From positions 1 to 36,320 of the forward strand of contig CALVHG010000027.1 of NCBI GenBank assembly GCA_944327285.1: 36,320 nt of DNA, in the 5' to 3' direction. Positions 22,815-31,693 of the stretch are shown here, in pieces (positions within the stretch are counted from its first letter, which is position 1; the number at the start of each line of letters is the position of its first letter). Under the pieces are notes generated by a model, which saw only the letters and a program-made list of their open reading frames with translations, had not been told where the DNA came from and did no database searches. Origin of the DNA: an uncultured Desulfovibrio sp. GTDB taxonomy: Bacteria > Desulfobacterota > Desulfovibrionia > Desulfovibrionales > Desulfovibrionaceae. A program made the translations under genes and the position numbers.

Positions 22815-24556
22815 GCGAACCCAAGAGCTATGTGGCCAAGCGCGGTTATGCGGGGATACGACGTCGCCTGTTGTTTCTTTTGCTGCTGCTGGCCATGACG
22901 CCGCTGCTGGCGCTGGGGCTGTTCTGCTATGATCGCCTGGGCGCGCTGTACGATGAAAAGCTCGCTATCGGTCTGGAGTCCGTCACCAACAGCAAGCACC
23001 GGGCGCTGGATACTTTTTTGACGGAGCGTGTTTCCCAGATTCGGACGCTGGCGTTTACGCATTCCTATGCGGAATTGAGCGATCCCGCGCGCCTGAGCTC
23101 CATTTTTTCCGTCATGCAGGCGCACAGCCGTTCCTTTGCGGATGTGGGTATCATTGGCATGGACGGCAAACATGTTGCCTATGTGGGCCCCTTTGATCTG
23201 CGTACTGCCGATTATACCTCGGCGGAATGGTTTCAGGCCGTGCTGCGGCGGGGAGTCTATGTCAGCGATGTGTTCATGGGCTATCGCAACGTGCCGCACT
23301 TCATCATTGCCGTGCTGCGTCACGAGGGTTCGCGCAGCTTCATTCTGCGCGCAACCATCGACATGGAAGCCATCGGCGCGCTGTTGCAGCGCCTTTATTC
23401 CGCAGGCAGCAGCGACGCCTTTCTGGTCAACGAGGACGGCATTCTTCAGACGCCGTCGCGGCATTACGGCTCTAGCATGGGGCATTTTGCTCTGCCGCTG
23501 AAGATGGAACAGCTGCGCAAGGGCGGCATTGTGGTGGAAAAGCTGGCGACGCCGTCGTCGCTCCAGCCCACGACGTCATCCAATGCCACGGCCGCTGTGG
23601 CCATGATGCGCCTCGAAACCATGCCCTGGATTCTGGTTGTGGTGGATGACATGACTAACAGTCTCCAGCCGCTGCGGCAGCTGCGGCTTTCGGTGGCGTT
23701 GCTGGTGCTGCTGGGGCTGGTGATTACCGGTTTCGGGGCGCTGGTTGCCACGCGGCGGCTGGTGTCCTCGCTGGCGGCTTCCGACCGCAAGCAGGCGCAT
23801 ATTGACGCCCGCATGCTCCAGTCAAGCAAGATGGCGGCTCTGGGCAAGATGGCCGCCGGCGTTGCTCATGAGATCAACAACCCGCTGATGCTGATTCAGG
23901 AAAACGCGGGCTGGATGCGCGATCTTCTGGAAGAGGAAGACGCCGCGAAGATGCAGAATTACAAGGAGCTGCTGGAGAGCACTGGCAAGATCGAGCAGCA
24001 TGTGCAGCGCGCCAAGGGCATCACGCAGCGCATGCTTGGTTTCGGGCGGCGTATGAATCCCGGCCGCACGGAGATCATGCCCAATCAGCTGCTGGATCAG
24101 GCCGCGGACTTCCTGGCGACCGAAGCGCGGGGACGGCATATTGAGCTGGTGCGGGAACTGGGGGCGGATGTGCCGGTGATTTTGTCCGATCCGGCGCAGC
24201 TGCAGCAGGTCTTCATCAATATTATTGATAACGCCATTGACGCTGTGGGCAAGGACGGCACCATCACTCTGCGCAGCGAAGCGCACGGCAAGGGGGCCCG
24301 TCTGTCCATCACGGATACCGGTCCGGGCATTTCCCCGGAAAATCTGAAGCGCATTTTCGATCCCTTCTTTACCACCAAGGCTGTGGGCGAAGGAACAGGG
24401 CTCGGTCTGGCTATCTGTTTTTCCATTCTGGAAAAGCTCGGCGGACGCATCGAGGTGGAAAGCACGCCCGGACAGGGAACGACCTTCCGCATCGATTTGC
24501 CGCCGGAACCGCCGGAGGCCGCGGCAACCTCCGAACCGGAGGACGAGGAAGCATAA
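22811..24556 (+). CDS. Membrane sensor histidine kinase with periplasmic domain
   Basis: The 581-residue protein has membrane helices at about 19-40 and 291-313, enclosing a periplasmic sensor of about 250 residues that looks like a double CACHE fold (VGIIGMDGKHVAYVGPFDL, RATIDMEAIGALL). The cytoplasmic part has the phospho-acceptor H353 in AAGVAHEINNPL, the N box VFINIIDNAIDAV, the G1 box DTGPGISPE, FDPFFTTK, and GEGTGLGLA. There is no HAMP or receiver domain that I can see. It should phosphorylate the response regulator at 24621-24998. Translation is coupled to the upstream pseudoenzyme by an ATGA overlap, which suggests equal amounts. The ligand is unknown; CACHE domains commonly bind small metabolites. 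Confidence 0.92.
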   Translation: MSEPKSYVAKRGYAGIRRRLLFLLLLLAMTPLLALGLFCYDRLGALYDEKLAIGLESVTNSKHRALDTFLTERVSQIRTLAFTHSYAELSDPARLSSIFSVMQAHSRSFADVGIIGMDGKHVAYVGPFDLRTADYTSAEWFQAVLRRGVYVSDVFMGYRNVPHFIIAVLRHEGSRSFILRATIDMEAIGALLQRLYSAGSSDAFLVNEDGILQTPSRHYGSSMGHFALPLKMEQLRKGGIVVEKLATPSSLQPTTSSNATAAVAMMRLETMPWILVVVDDMTNSLQPLRQLRLSVALLVLLGLVITGFGALVATRRLVSSLAASDRKQAHIDARMLQSSKMAALGKMAAGVAHEINNPLMLIQENAGWMRDLLEEEDAAKMQNYKELLESTGKIEQHVQRAKGITQRMLGFGRRMNPGRTEIMPNQLLDQAADFLATEARGRHIELVRELGADVPVILSDPAQLQQVFINIIDNAIDAVGKDGTITLRSEAHGKGARLSITDTGPGISPENLKRIFDPFFTTKAVGEGTGLGLAICFSILEKLGGRIEVESTPGQGTTFRIDLPPEPPEAAATSEPEDEEA

Positions 24557-24620
24557 GGCAGCGTTTTATTCGGGAAAATGGCCCCGAAACACCACCCCCC
24601 AATTCAAACAAGGAGAGCGT

Positions 24621-24998
24621 ATGCGGGCCCTGTTCGTGGATGATGAGCGGGAATTTCTGGAGCTGATGGAAAAACGTCTTTCCCGGCGCGGCATTGAAGT
24701 GTCCACGGCGCACGACGGACTGGAAGGCGTCAAGGCTGTGGAAGAGGCCGCGGCGGCGGGCGCGCTTCCCGATGTGGTGGTCATGGACGTGCGTATGCCC
24801 GGCATGGACGGGCTGGAAGCCCTGCGGCGCATGAAGGCTGTGGCGGCGACGTTGCCGGTGGTGCTGCTGACCGGGCATGCTTCGCTGGGGGTTGCCGTGG
24901 AAGGCATGGATCTTGGGGCCTTTGACTATATGCTCAAGCCTGTGGCCATCAATGAGCTCATCCTGAAAATGGAGGAGGCGGCGCGCGCCGCCGGATAG
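24621..24998 (+). CDS. Single-domain response regulator
   Basis: This 125-residue receiver domain has all the key residues: D7 and D8 (VDDE), the phospho-acceptor D56 (VVMDVRMPGMDG), T84 (LLTGHA) and K106 (MLKPV). It has no output domain, so it must act by binding a partner, as CheY and DivK types do. The stop codon is four bases before the intact PEP-synthase-like gene and the kinase gene ends 64 bases upstream, so the obvious candidate partners are the two PEP-synthase-like proteins. The ribosome-binding site AAGGAGAG precedes ATG 24621. Confidence 0.92.
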   Translation: MRALFVDDEREFLELMEKRLSRRGIEVSTAHDGLEGVKAVEEAAAAGALPDVVVMDVRMPGMDGLEALRRMKAVAATLPVVLLTGHASLGVAVEGMDLGAFDYMLKPVAINELILKMEEAARAAG

Positions 24999-25002
24999 GA
25001 TT

Positions 25003-27630
25003 ATGGGCGTACTCGACAGCTTACGCAATCTGCTGGGACGCGGCCCGGCGCAGCCGGACCCTGAAGCGCTGGCCCGCGAGGAGGCGCTCAAGGCCCGCCT
25101 GCGGGAGCGTTGCGCGCGGTTTCGTCGTCTGCTTTCCGCCAACAAGGCGGCGCTGGAGGGCATGAGCGAAGCGGAAGCGCTGCTCTCCGGGGGGCATCCT
25201 TTCGGCATGGATGCCGTGCGGGCGCTCGGAACGCGCGTGGGCGCGTCCGTTTATCAGATGGTGCGTGAGTTGAACGCCCTTTCCGGAAATGCCTATCCCG
25301 AATTGAACGACGCCTTCAGGCGCGTGCATGCGTCCGTGGAGGCCTGTCTTGCCCGGCGCGAACATGAGGAGGACGTGCCCCTGATTCTGCCGCTGGCGGA
25401 CATCCGCCTCCAGCATATGCCTCTGGTGGGCGGCAAGATGGCCAATCTTGGCGAAGTGGCCGCCAATGTCGGCATGGATGTTCCTGAGGGCTTTGCCGTA
25501 ACCGTGGCGGCCTATGAGCGCTTCATGCAGCACAACGGGCTGCGCGACGCCATTAATCAGCGCATTCAGAGCACAGATCTGGAAAGTCTGGACGCGGTGT
25601 TCAGTCTGTCCGCCTCGCTGCAGCAGCTGGTGCAGGGCGCTTCGCTGCCGCCGGAATTGGAATCGGCGCTGGAAGCGGCCGTTGCCGACATGCAGCGCCG
25701 TCTCGGTCCGGATTTGCGCCTTGCCCTGCGCAGCAGCGCGGTGGGCGAGGACGGGCTGGGAGTGACGTTTGCCGGGCAGTATCGTTCTGAACTGGACGTG
25801 CTGCCGGAAGAAGCCTGCGACGTTTGGAAGGAAATCATCGCCAGCAAGTATTCCGTGACGGCCATGAGCTATCGTTTTCAGCGCGGCATCCCCGACGAGG
25901 CCGCGCCCATGTGCGTGGGCGTACTGAGCATGGTGCGGGCCGAGGCGGGCGGCGTGGCCTACAGCCGGGACCCCGTGGCTGCGCGGCAGGGCCGGGAACA
26001 GGTGACACTCAACGCCGTGCCGGGCTTGCCGCAGGCGGTGGTGGACGGCGGCATGACGCCGGATGTCTTTACTTTCAGCCGCACAAACCCGCCGGAACTG
26101 CTGGAACGGCAGATTGCCGTCAAGCCGTTTCGGCTGGATTGCGCGCCGGGCTGCGCGCAGGGCGTGCGGCGCACGCCCCTGAGCCCGGAGGAGGGCGCGC
26201 GCGCCTGCATCAATGACGGGCAGGCGCTGCATCTGGCCCGGCTGGCTCTGGCGCTGGAAGAGTTTTACAATGAGCCGCAGGATGTGGAGTGGGCGCTGGA
26301 AATGCGCGACGGCGCTTCCTGTCTGGTGGTATTGCAGAGCCGTCCTCTGTCCGAATCCGGGGATACGGCGGAGGCGGGGAGGGCAGAACCTCTGCCGGAT
26401 TCCATTCCCGCGTCGGCCATTCTGGCGCAGGGCGGCATGACCGTCAGCGGCGGCGCTGCCGCCGGCCCGCTGTTTGTGGCGCGCAAGGATGCGGACATGC
26501 TCTCGTTTCCCAAGGGCGGCATTCTGGTTGTGGAACGGGCGCATCCGCGCTGGGCTCCGCTGTTGCCGCAGGCTGCCGCCATGATCAGCGAGACGGGCGG
26601 CATGGCCGGACATCTGGCGTCGGTTGCGCGGGAATACGGTCTGCCCGCACTGTTCAGCCTGCCTGACGCCTGCTCTCTGCTGGCCGATGGCGGCATGGCG
26701 ACGCTTGATGCGGACAGGGCCGTTGTGCTGCGCGGCGAATATCCCGAACTGCTCGCCGGGCACGAAAAGCCGCGCAATCTGATGCAGGGCAGTCCTGTGC
26801 AGGAGACGCTGCGCAACATGGCGGAGTTCATGACGCCGCTGCATCTGCTGGACCCGGAATCCCCGGAATTCGCTCCGGCGTCCTGCCGTAGTTTCCATGA
26901 TATTACGCGCTTTTGTCATGAAAAGGCCGTGGAGCTCATGTTCGGTGAAAACGCCGATGTGGATCAGCGCGCGGGCAAGCAGCTCAAGGCGGGCGTCAAG
27001 CTCCAGTATTGGGTCGTCGATATGGACGACGGTTTTTCCGGGCCTGTTACCGGGCCGATCGTTGATTTGCGCGATATTGCCTGCGAACCCATGCAGGCGC
27101 TCTGGGCCGGCATGACCGCTGTTCCCTGGGCCGGGCCGCCGTCTTCCGGGGCGGCGGGGTTCATGAGCGTCGTTTTTGAAAGCGCCATGAACAAGGATTT
27201 GGAAAGCACCGCGCCCGCCGTTATGGCCGAGAAGAATTTCTTTATTATTTCATCGAAATATATGATTCTTCAGGCCCGTTACGGCTATCATTTCTGCACG
27301 GTCGAGTGCCTCGCCGGAGACAATCAGCACGAGAATTTTGTCAGCTTCCAGTTTAAGGGCGGCGCGGCCGATGCCCAGCGTCGGGAGCGTCGCGCCCGCC
27401 TGATTGCCGAACTGCTGGAGGCCGAAGGTTTTCGCGTTGATGTGCGCAAGGATGCTCTTTTTGCCGTGGCCGAAGGCTACGACAAGCAGGAGACGTTGCT
27501 GCGTGTGCGCATTCTCGGCTATCTGCTTATTCATACCCGGCAAATCGACATGATCATGCTTGAAGAAGCCCGCGTGGCTGCCTATCGGGCCAAGTTTGAA
27601 CAGGATATTGCAGGGCTGAAGACAAAGTGA
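25003..27630 (+). CDS. PEP-synthase-like protein with intact phospho-His
   Basis: The 875-residue protein has a helical N-terminal region (about 25-120), an ATP-binding PEP-synthase domain (about 127-450, with VGGKMANLGE at 142-151, LRSSAVGEDG at 242-251 and the ending LQSRPL), and a swivelling domain (about 470-590) with the phospho-histidine H537 in GGMAGHLASVAREYG. Normal PEP synthase continues with a PEP/pyruvate-binding barrel; here a different C-terminal domain of about 250 residues takes its place (SFHDITRFCHEKAV, FEAEKNFF-like AEKNFFIIS, YLLIHTRQIDMIM), shared with the paralog at 20172-22814. It could take phosphate from ATP but has no obvious way to hand it to pyruvate. It follows the response regulator by four bases. 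Confidence 0.88.
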   Translation: MGVLDSLRNLLGRGPAQPDPEALAREEALKARLRERCARFRRLLSANKAALEGMSEAEALLSGGHPFGMDAVRALGTRVGASVYQMVRELNALSGNAYPELNDAFRRVHASVEACLARREHEEDVPLILPLADIRLQHMPLVGGKMANLGEVAANVGMDVPEGFAVTVAAYERFMQHNGLRDAINQRIQSTDLESLDAVFSLSASLQQLVQGASLPPELESALEAAVADMQRRLGPDLRLALRSSAVGEDGLGVTFAGQYRSELDVLPEEACDVWKEIIASKYSVTAMSYRFQRGIPDEAAPMCVGVLSMVRAEAGGVAYSRDPVAARQGREQVTLNAVPGLPQAVVDGGMTPDVFTFSRTNPPELLERQIAVKPFRLDCAPGCAQGVRRTPLSPEEGARACINDGQALHLARLALALEEFYNEPQDVEWALEMRDGASCLVVLQSRPLSESGDTAEAGRAEPLPDSIPASAILAQGGMTVSGGAAAGPLFVARKDADMLSFPKGGILVVERAHPRWAPLLPQAAAMISETGGMAGHLASVAREYGLPALFSLPDACSLLADGGMATLDADRAVVLRGEYPELLAGHEKPRNLMQGSPVQETLRNMAEFMTPLHLLDPESPEFAPASCRSFHDITRFCHEKAVELMFGENADVDQRAGKQLKAGVKLQYWVVDMDDGFSGPVTGPIVDLRDIACEPMQALWAGMTAVPWAGPPSSGAAGFMSVVFESAMNKDLESTAPAVMAEKNFFIISSKYMILQARYGYHFCTVECLAGDNQHENFVSFQFKGGAADAQRRERRARLIAELLEAEGFRVDVRKDALFAVAEGYDKQETLLRVRILGYLLIHTRQIDMIMLEEARVAAYRAKFEQDIAGLKTK

Positions 27631-27699
27631 CGCTTCCGGTCCGCTGTCGGAAGGGAACGCCCTCTCTGTGCGGCGCGTCTCAGGACGTGCTGTCTTACA

Positions 27700-27870
27700 T
27701 CGTTCTTTCGGGGGGAAGGGAAACCCCCTTATCTCTGCTGTCGATGCCCGTAAGGCTCCTACGTCGCCTAACGGGCACGGCCTGCGGCCGCCATTCGGTC
27801 GCGGCTAGCGCGCAAGGGCTGTTTCCTTCCCCCCGGACCTCCCATCCTTCCCCCAACGCGCTTTTTCAGA
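27700..27870 (-). repeat. Family B repeat, copy 3, enlarged loop
   Basis: The G-run arm (27710-27724) and C-run arm (27821-27834) pair as in other copies, and CCCATCCTTCCCCCAACGCGCTTTTTCAGA forms the outer right end at 27841-27870 in two short conserved blocks. The loop is about 95 bases, not 23-25, and contains its own stem (GCCCGT...ACGGGC). Confidence 0.65.
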
Positions 27871-27921
27871 AGGGCACAGGCAAATACGACAAGCATTTTT
27901 CAATGGTCATGCGTAGCCAGT

Positions 27922-27970
27922 GCTATCTATTTATTTGAAATAGATTGTGAATTTTTGTTAACAGTCCCCG
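27922..27970 (-). repeat. Second copy of the GTTAAC/AT-rich element end
   Basis: Read on the minus strand it is GGGGACTGTTAACAAAAATTCAC, then CTATTTCAAATAAATAGA, matching 5311-5352 closely. It lies between a family B and a family A copy, as at 5.3-5.6 kb but in a different order. No gene is present in 27631-28445. Confidence 0.65.
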
Positions 27971-28118
27971 GAGCATTTTCAGTTTGAAATGCTTTGCATT
28001 TCAAACCAGATGGCCTGTCATTTCGCGGAAAAAAGCGCGGTTTTTCCGCTCACTTTGGGCCGGGCGGCGCTGTGCCGCCGCCTTCGCGTTTCATCTTTTT
28101 CAAAGTTGAGACGCTCTA
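27971..28118 (-). repeat. Family A repeat, full copy in reverse
   Basis: The whole element is present on the minus strand from AGAGCGTCTCAACTTTG to ACTGAAAATGCTC, with both internal palindromes. TA bounds one side (28117-28118); the other side reads CG. Confidence 0.85.
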
Positions 28119-28149
28119 AAGAAGGTTGCCGTACGTTTTTGCATCCGTC

Positions 28150-28234
28150 TGAAAAAACGCGCTGGGGAAGGGATGGGGGGCCGGGGGGAAGTGAAACCCC
28201 TCTCGCGTGAGCAGAGGGGTTTCTCTTCCCCCCG
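28150..28234 (+). repeat. Family B repeat, copy 4
   Basis: TCTGAAAAAACGCGCTGGGGAAGG opens the copy in two short blocks at 28148-28171; the inner arms GGGGGGAAGTGAAACCCCTC and GAGGGGTTTCTCTTCCCCCC pair almost fully. It directly follows the family A copy. Confidence 0.75.
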
Positions 28235-28318
28235 ATATTCTGCGAACTGAAAATGCTTTATGTCCGGGGAGGCGGAAGCCGTCGTAACGGGCCGCGCGAC
28301 AGGCGCGGGAGCGACGCC

Positions 28319-28348
28319 TTGCCAGAGGCGCATGCTCTCGCGTACACT
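28319..28348 (+). promoter_or_regulatory. Candidate promoter of the rdgC-like gene
   Basis: TTGCCA (28319-28324) and TACACT (28343-28348) are 18 bases apart, about 90 bases upstream of the rdgC-like start codon. Confidence 0.4.
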
Positions 28349-28445
28349 GCGCGCGTGTTTCGGCTGCCGGTCGGACAGCCTGTGTTCTCCTACTGGGATG
28401 TTTTTCCGCAGGGCTGGGGCCTTCTGCGCGACAACAGGAAAAAAT

Positions 28446-29063
28446 ATGGGTTTTGCCAACAATACATGCAGCTTTACGCGCTTTCGCATCGTTGATCCCG
28501 TGCCTGCCGAACTCTGGACGAGCATTGAGGACAAGCTGAAGCAGTTTGCCTTTATGGATATTGACGACCTGCCGGAAATGCAGTCCAAGGGCTGGGTCTG
28601 TTTTGAGGACATGCTGGATACCCGCTGGCGCACTGCGCCGCCGCAGAAGGGCGCGTACATTGTTTTTTCGCTGCGGCTTGATACGCGGCGCATTCCTGCC
28701 GCCGTTGTCAAGAAGCATCTGACTATTGCGCTCAAGGAAGAAAAGGCCCGTATCAGCGAGCAGGGAAAGACCTTCATTGCCAGGGAACGCAAAAAGGAAA
28801 TCAAGGAACAGGTCATGCTGCGCCTGCGCGCGCGTTTCCTGCCTATTCCCGCGGAATTCAATGTTCTCTGGGCAACGGATCGCAATGAAATCTGGTTTGC
28901 CTCGACCCAGAATTCCATGATCGATCTCTTCATGGAACTTTTCCTGCAAACCTTTGAACTGCGCCTCGAACAGATTACTCCCTACACGCTGGCGCTCTCC
29001 CTGCTGGACGAAAAGCGGCAGGAGCAGGTTGATCGTATCGAAGCGACGCAATTTGCCGTGTAA
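28446..29063 (+). CDS. rdgC: RdgC-family recombination-associated protein
   Basis: The 205-residue protein resembles RdgC, a DNA-binding ring protein that limits RecA action. MQSKGWVCFEDMLD, GAYIVFSLRLDTRRIPAAVVKKHL, ERKKEIKEQVMLRLRARFLPIPAEFNVLWATDRNEIWFAS follow the RdgC order (the Gly-Trp-Val stretch, the conserved VVKKHL/KEEK helix, the LLPRAF-like segment). It is about 100 residues shorter than E. coli RdgC and ends where the C-terminal part would begin. The next gene, 220 bases on, may supply the remainder. ATG 28446 is preceded by AGGAAAA. The symbol reflects family, not proven function. Confidence 0.7.
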   Translation: MGFANNTCSFTRFRIVDPVPAELWTSIEDKLKQFAFMDIDDLPEMQSKGWVCFEDMLDTRWRTAPPQKGAYIVFSLRLDTRRIPAAVVKKHLTIALKEEKARISEQGKTFIARERKKEIKEQVMLRLRARFLPIPAEFNVLWATDRNEIWFASTQNSMIDLFMELFLQTFELRLEQITPYTLALSLLDEKRQEQVDRIEATQFAV

Positions 29064-29282
29064 CGCTTCTTTTATGTTTTCTGGAGACGATTGTCGCAGA
29101 AAATACGACACGCGCCCGCAGCGCATTGTTTTGCCTGACACAGCGCGCCGGGGTATGCGCAAGAACGCTCTTTCGTGGCAGTTGCGAGCGAACGGGGCCT
29201 CAGGTCGTGCCCGTTCGCAGGGGCGCCGGTCGGGACAAGCCTGCGCGTTATCATATGCTATCGGACGTTTAAGGATGTACGC

Positions 29283-29810
29283 ATGAGTCAGACTTCTTCG
29301 CTGGATTCGTTGGACAATATTCTTGGACAGGAGTTTTTGACGTGGCTCTGGTATCAGAGCGACGTTGCGCCCGGAGCCTTTGTTGACGCGCAGGGGCAGC
29401 CGTTCAGCGTTTCCATGGAACAGCGTATCGTGGTGCAGGGCGGCGAGGGCGATGCCAGGGAAACCGCGTCGGTTTCCGGCTCCCTGTCGCCGCTGCGCGA
29501 GGCCCGTTTCGGATTGGGCACGGGCAAAAAGGTGACGCGGGCGCTCATCCGGCTGGAGAAGGAGGAGCTGGCCTTTCAGCTGACCCTCAAGGCCGAGGAC
29601 TTCAGCATGGGCAGCCTGAAAACGCCTAAGCTGGACAAGGGCGACGACGATGCCGATCCCGATGCCCTGCTTCTGGAAAAATTTTATCTGATGGAAACGT
29701 GCGTCGGTCTGCTGGATAGCCTGTATGCCCGCTTTCTCGGTTTGCGTCTGTCGCCGGGCTGGGAAGAAGAAGTGGCCGCCATGCGGCAGTGGATGACCCG
29801 GACGGAGTAA
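29283..29810 (+). CDS. Hypothetical protein paired with the RdgC-like gene
   Basis: The 175-residue product has the N-terminal motif [14 protein letters not shown], which I recall from proteins encoded next to, or forming the C-terminal part of, RdgC-like proteins outside the enterics. The rest is beta-strand rich and acidic, with [27 protein letters not shown] and [27 protein letters not shown]. There are no catalytic motifs or membrane segments. AAGGA precedes ATG 29283. The dppB-like gene starts two bases after its stop and uses its GGAG as ribosome-binding site, so it is co-transcribed with the permeases and recN. Confidence 0.6.
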   Translation: MSQTSSLDSLDNILGQEFLTWLWYQSDVAPGAFVDAQGQPFSVSMEQRIVVQGGEGDARETASVSGSLSPLREARFGLGTGKKVTRALIRLEKEELAFQLTLKAEDFSMGSLKTPKLDKGDDDADPDALLLEKFYLMETCVGLLDSLYARFLGLRLSPGWEEEVAAMRQWMTRTE

Positions 29811-29812
29811 CC

Positions 29813-30853
29813 ATGTCGCAGGACAGCCTGATTTTGTCCGCCGTGCGCGGCGGCGCCTGGGAGGCGCGCCTGCGGCGTATTGGCCGCAAGGTTCTCTGGA
29901 CCGTCCTTGTGCTGCTGGGCATTACCGTCATCAGTTTTGGCGTCATTCATCTTGCGCCGGGCTCGCCTACGGATATGGAAACGACGCTTAATCCGCTGGC
30001 GGGCGAAGCCGCGCGCAAGCAGCTTGAAACGCTGTACGGCCTCGATAAGCCCCTCTATGTGCAATATTGGGACTGGCTGACGCGCATTGTGCAGCTCGAT
30101 TTCGGCCGTTCCATGTCGGCGGACAGCCGTCCCGTGCTGGACAAGATTCTGGAGCGTCTGTCTCTGACGGTGGGCATGAATCTGGTGTCCCTGATGCTGA
30201 CGCTGTTGATTGCCATTCCCATAGGCGTTCTTTCGGCCTGCCGCCACAACTCCCTGCTGGACAAGGCCGTGACGATACTGGTCTTTCTGGGCTTTGCCAT
30301 GCCTTCCTTCTGGCTGGCACTGCTGCTGATGCTGTTTTTCGGCATCGAGCTGCAATGGCTGCCTCTTTCGGGGCTGACATCGCTGGACTTTGCGCAGCGC
30401 GATTTCTGGGGAAAGGCGGCGGATCTGGCCTCGCATCTGGCTTTGCCGATTCTGGTGTACACCGTGGGCAGTCTGGCTGGCATGTCGCGTTATATGCGCG
30501 CCTGCATGCTGGAAGTTCTGCGGCAGGACTATATTCTGACAGCCCGGTCCAAGGGCCTGTCCTCGGCGGTCGTCATCTGGCGGCATGCCCTGCGCAATGC
30601 CCTCCTGCCCGTTATCACCTTGCTGGGGCTGTCGGTGCCGGGGCTGATCGGCGGCAGCGTGATTCTTGAATCCATCTTTGCTCTGCCCGGACTGGGACAG
30701 CTCTTTTATGCCGCGGTCATGGCGCGTGATTATACCATGATTATGGGCAATCTGGTGATCGGGGCCGTGTTGACGCTGGCGGGCAACATTCTGGCCGATG
30801 TGTGCTATGGTCTTGCCGATCCGCGAATCCGGGCCGCAGGGGAGGAGCGCTGA
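29813..30853 (+). CDS. dppB: Oligopeptide/dipeptide ABC permease, DppB type
   Basis: The 346-residue inner-membrane protein has the DppB/OppB layout: a first helix near 25-47, a periplasmic loop with [23 protein letters not shown], then five helices. The coupling motif for the ATPase is [29 protein letters not shown] chose ATG 29813 over an upstream in-frame ATG at 29789 because the hydrophilic N-terminus has normal length and GGAG lies just before it. No ATPase or binding-protein gene is nearby, so the substrate (peptide, nickel or other) is not predictable. Confidence 0.9.
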   Translation: MSQDSLILSAVRGGAWEARLRRIGRKVLWTVLVLLGITVISFGVIHLAPGSPTDMETTLNPLAGEAARKQLETLYGLDKPLYVQYWDWLTRIVQLDFGRSMSADSRPVLDKILERLSLTVGMNLVSLMLTLLIAIPIGVLSACRHNSLLDKAVTILVFLGFAMPSFWLALLLMLFFGIELQWLPLSGLTSLDFAQRDFWGKAADLASHLALPILVYTVGSLAGMSRYMRACMLEVLRQDYILTARSKGLSSAVVIWRHALRNALLPVITLLGLSVPGLIGGSVILESIFALPGLGQLFYAAVMARDYTMIMGNLVIGAVLTLAGNILADVCYGLADPRIRAAGEER

Positions 30854-30854
30854 G

Positions 30855-31688
30855 ATGATGCCGCGTTGTCTGCGCCGGTTGCTTGGCCGGAACTTCATGC
30901 TGACGCTCGGTCTGGGCCTTGTGCTGATCATGTCGCTGGCCGCAATGGCCGCGCCGCTGCTTGCGCCCTATGATCCCAATACCCCGCATAGCGCCGTCTT
31001 TGCGCCTCCTTCGCTTGAATTCTGGCTGGGGACAGATCGTCTGGGACGGGATATCTTTTCCCGTCTGCTTTATGGCGGGCGGGTGTCCCTCTGGATCGGC
31101 TTTGTGGCCGTGGGGATATCTACGCTGATAGGCGTGGTTCTGGGGTTGGTGAGCGGTTATTTCCGCGGCTGGGTGGATGAGCTCATCATGCGCGTGGTGG
31201 ACGTGATGCTGTGCTTTCCCTCCTTTTTCCTCATCCTTTCGGTCATCGCCTTTCTGGAGCCCAGTCTGACCAACATCATGATCGTCATCGGTCTGACTTC
31301 CTGGATGGGGGTGGCGCGGCTGGTGCGCGCGGAAACCCTGAGCCTGCGGGAACGGGAATTTGTGGATGCCGCGCGTCTGGCGGGCTGCTCCACGCGGTAT
31401 ATTCTTTGGCGTCACATTTTGAGCAATGCCCTTGCGCCGGTGCTTATTTCCGCGACGCTGGGCGTGGCCGGAGCCATTCTGATGGAATCCGGCCTGAGTT
31501 TTCTGGGGCTTGGCCTTCAGCCGCCCGACGCCAGCTGGGGGAATATGCTGATGGAAGGCAAAAGCGCGCTGGAGATTGCGCCGTGGCTTTCCGTCTATCC
31601 CGGCATGGCCATTCTGCTGACGGTGCTTGGATACAATCTGCTGGGCGAAAGCCTGCGCGATATGGCTGATCCGCGTCTGAGACGGTGA
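30855..31688 (+). CDS. dppC: Oligopeptide/dipeptide ABC permease, DppC type
   Basis: The 277-residue partner of the preceding permease has the DppC hallmark GTDRLGRDIFSRLLYGGRVSL, the coupling motif EFVDAARLAGCSTRYILWRHILSNALAP, and SFLGLGLQPPDASWGNML near the C-terminus. Six helices are expected. ATG 30855 follows GGAGGAG and is one base past the dppB stop. The recN start lies five bases after its stop, and a GTG overlapping the stop could serve instead. Confidence 0.92.
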   Translation: MMPRCLRRLLGRNFMLTLGLGLVLIMSLAAMAAPLLAPYDPNTPHSAVFAPPSLEFWLGTDRLGRDIFSRLLYGGRVSLWIGFVAVGISTLIGVVLGLVSGYFRGWVDELIMRVVDVMLCFPSFFLILSVIAFLEPSLTNIMIVIGLTSWMGVARLVRAETLSLREREFVDAARLAGCSTRYILWRHILSNALAPVLISATLGVAGAILMESGLSFLGLGLQPPDASWGNMLMEGKSALEIAPWLSVYPGMAILLTVLGYNLLGESLRDMADPRLRR

Positions 31689-31693
31689 TTACC

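Noticed and set aside
25021..26919. Minus-strand open frame of 632 codons
   Set aside because: Antisense to the second PEP-synthase-like gene, with the same reasons.
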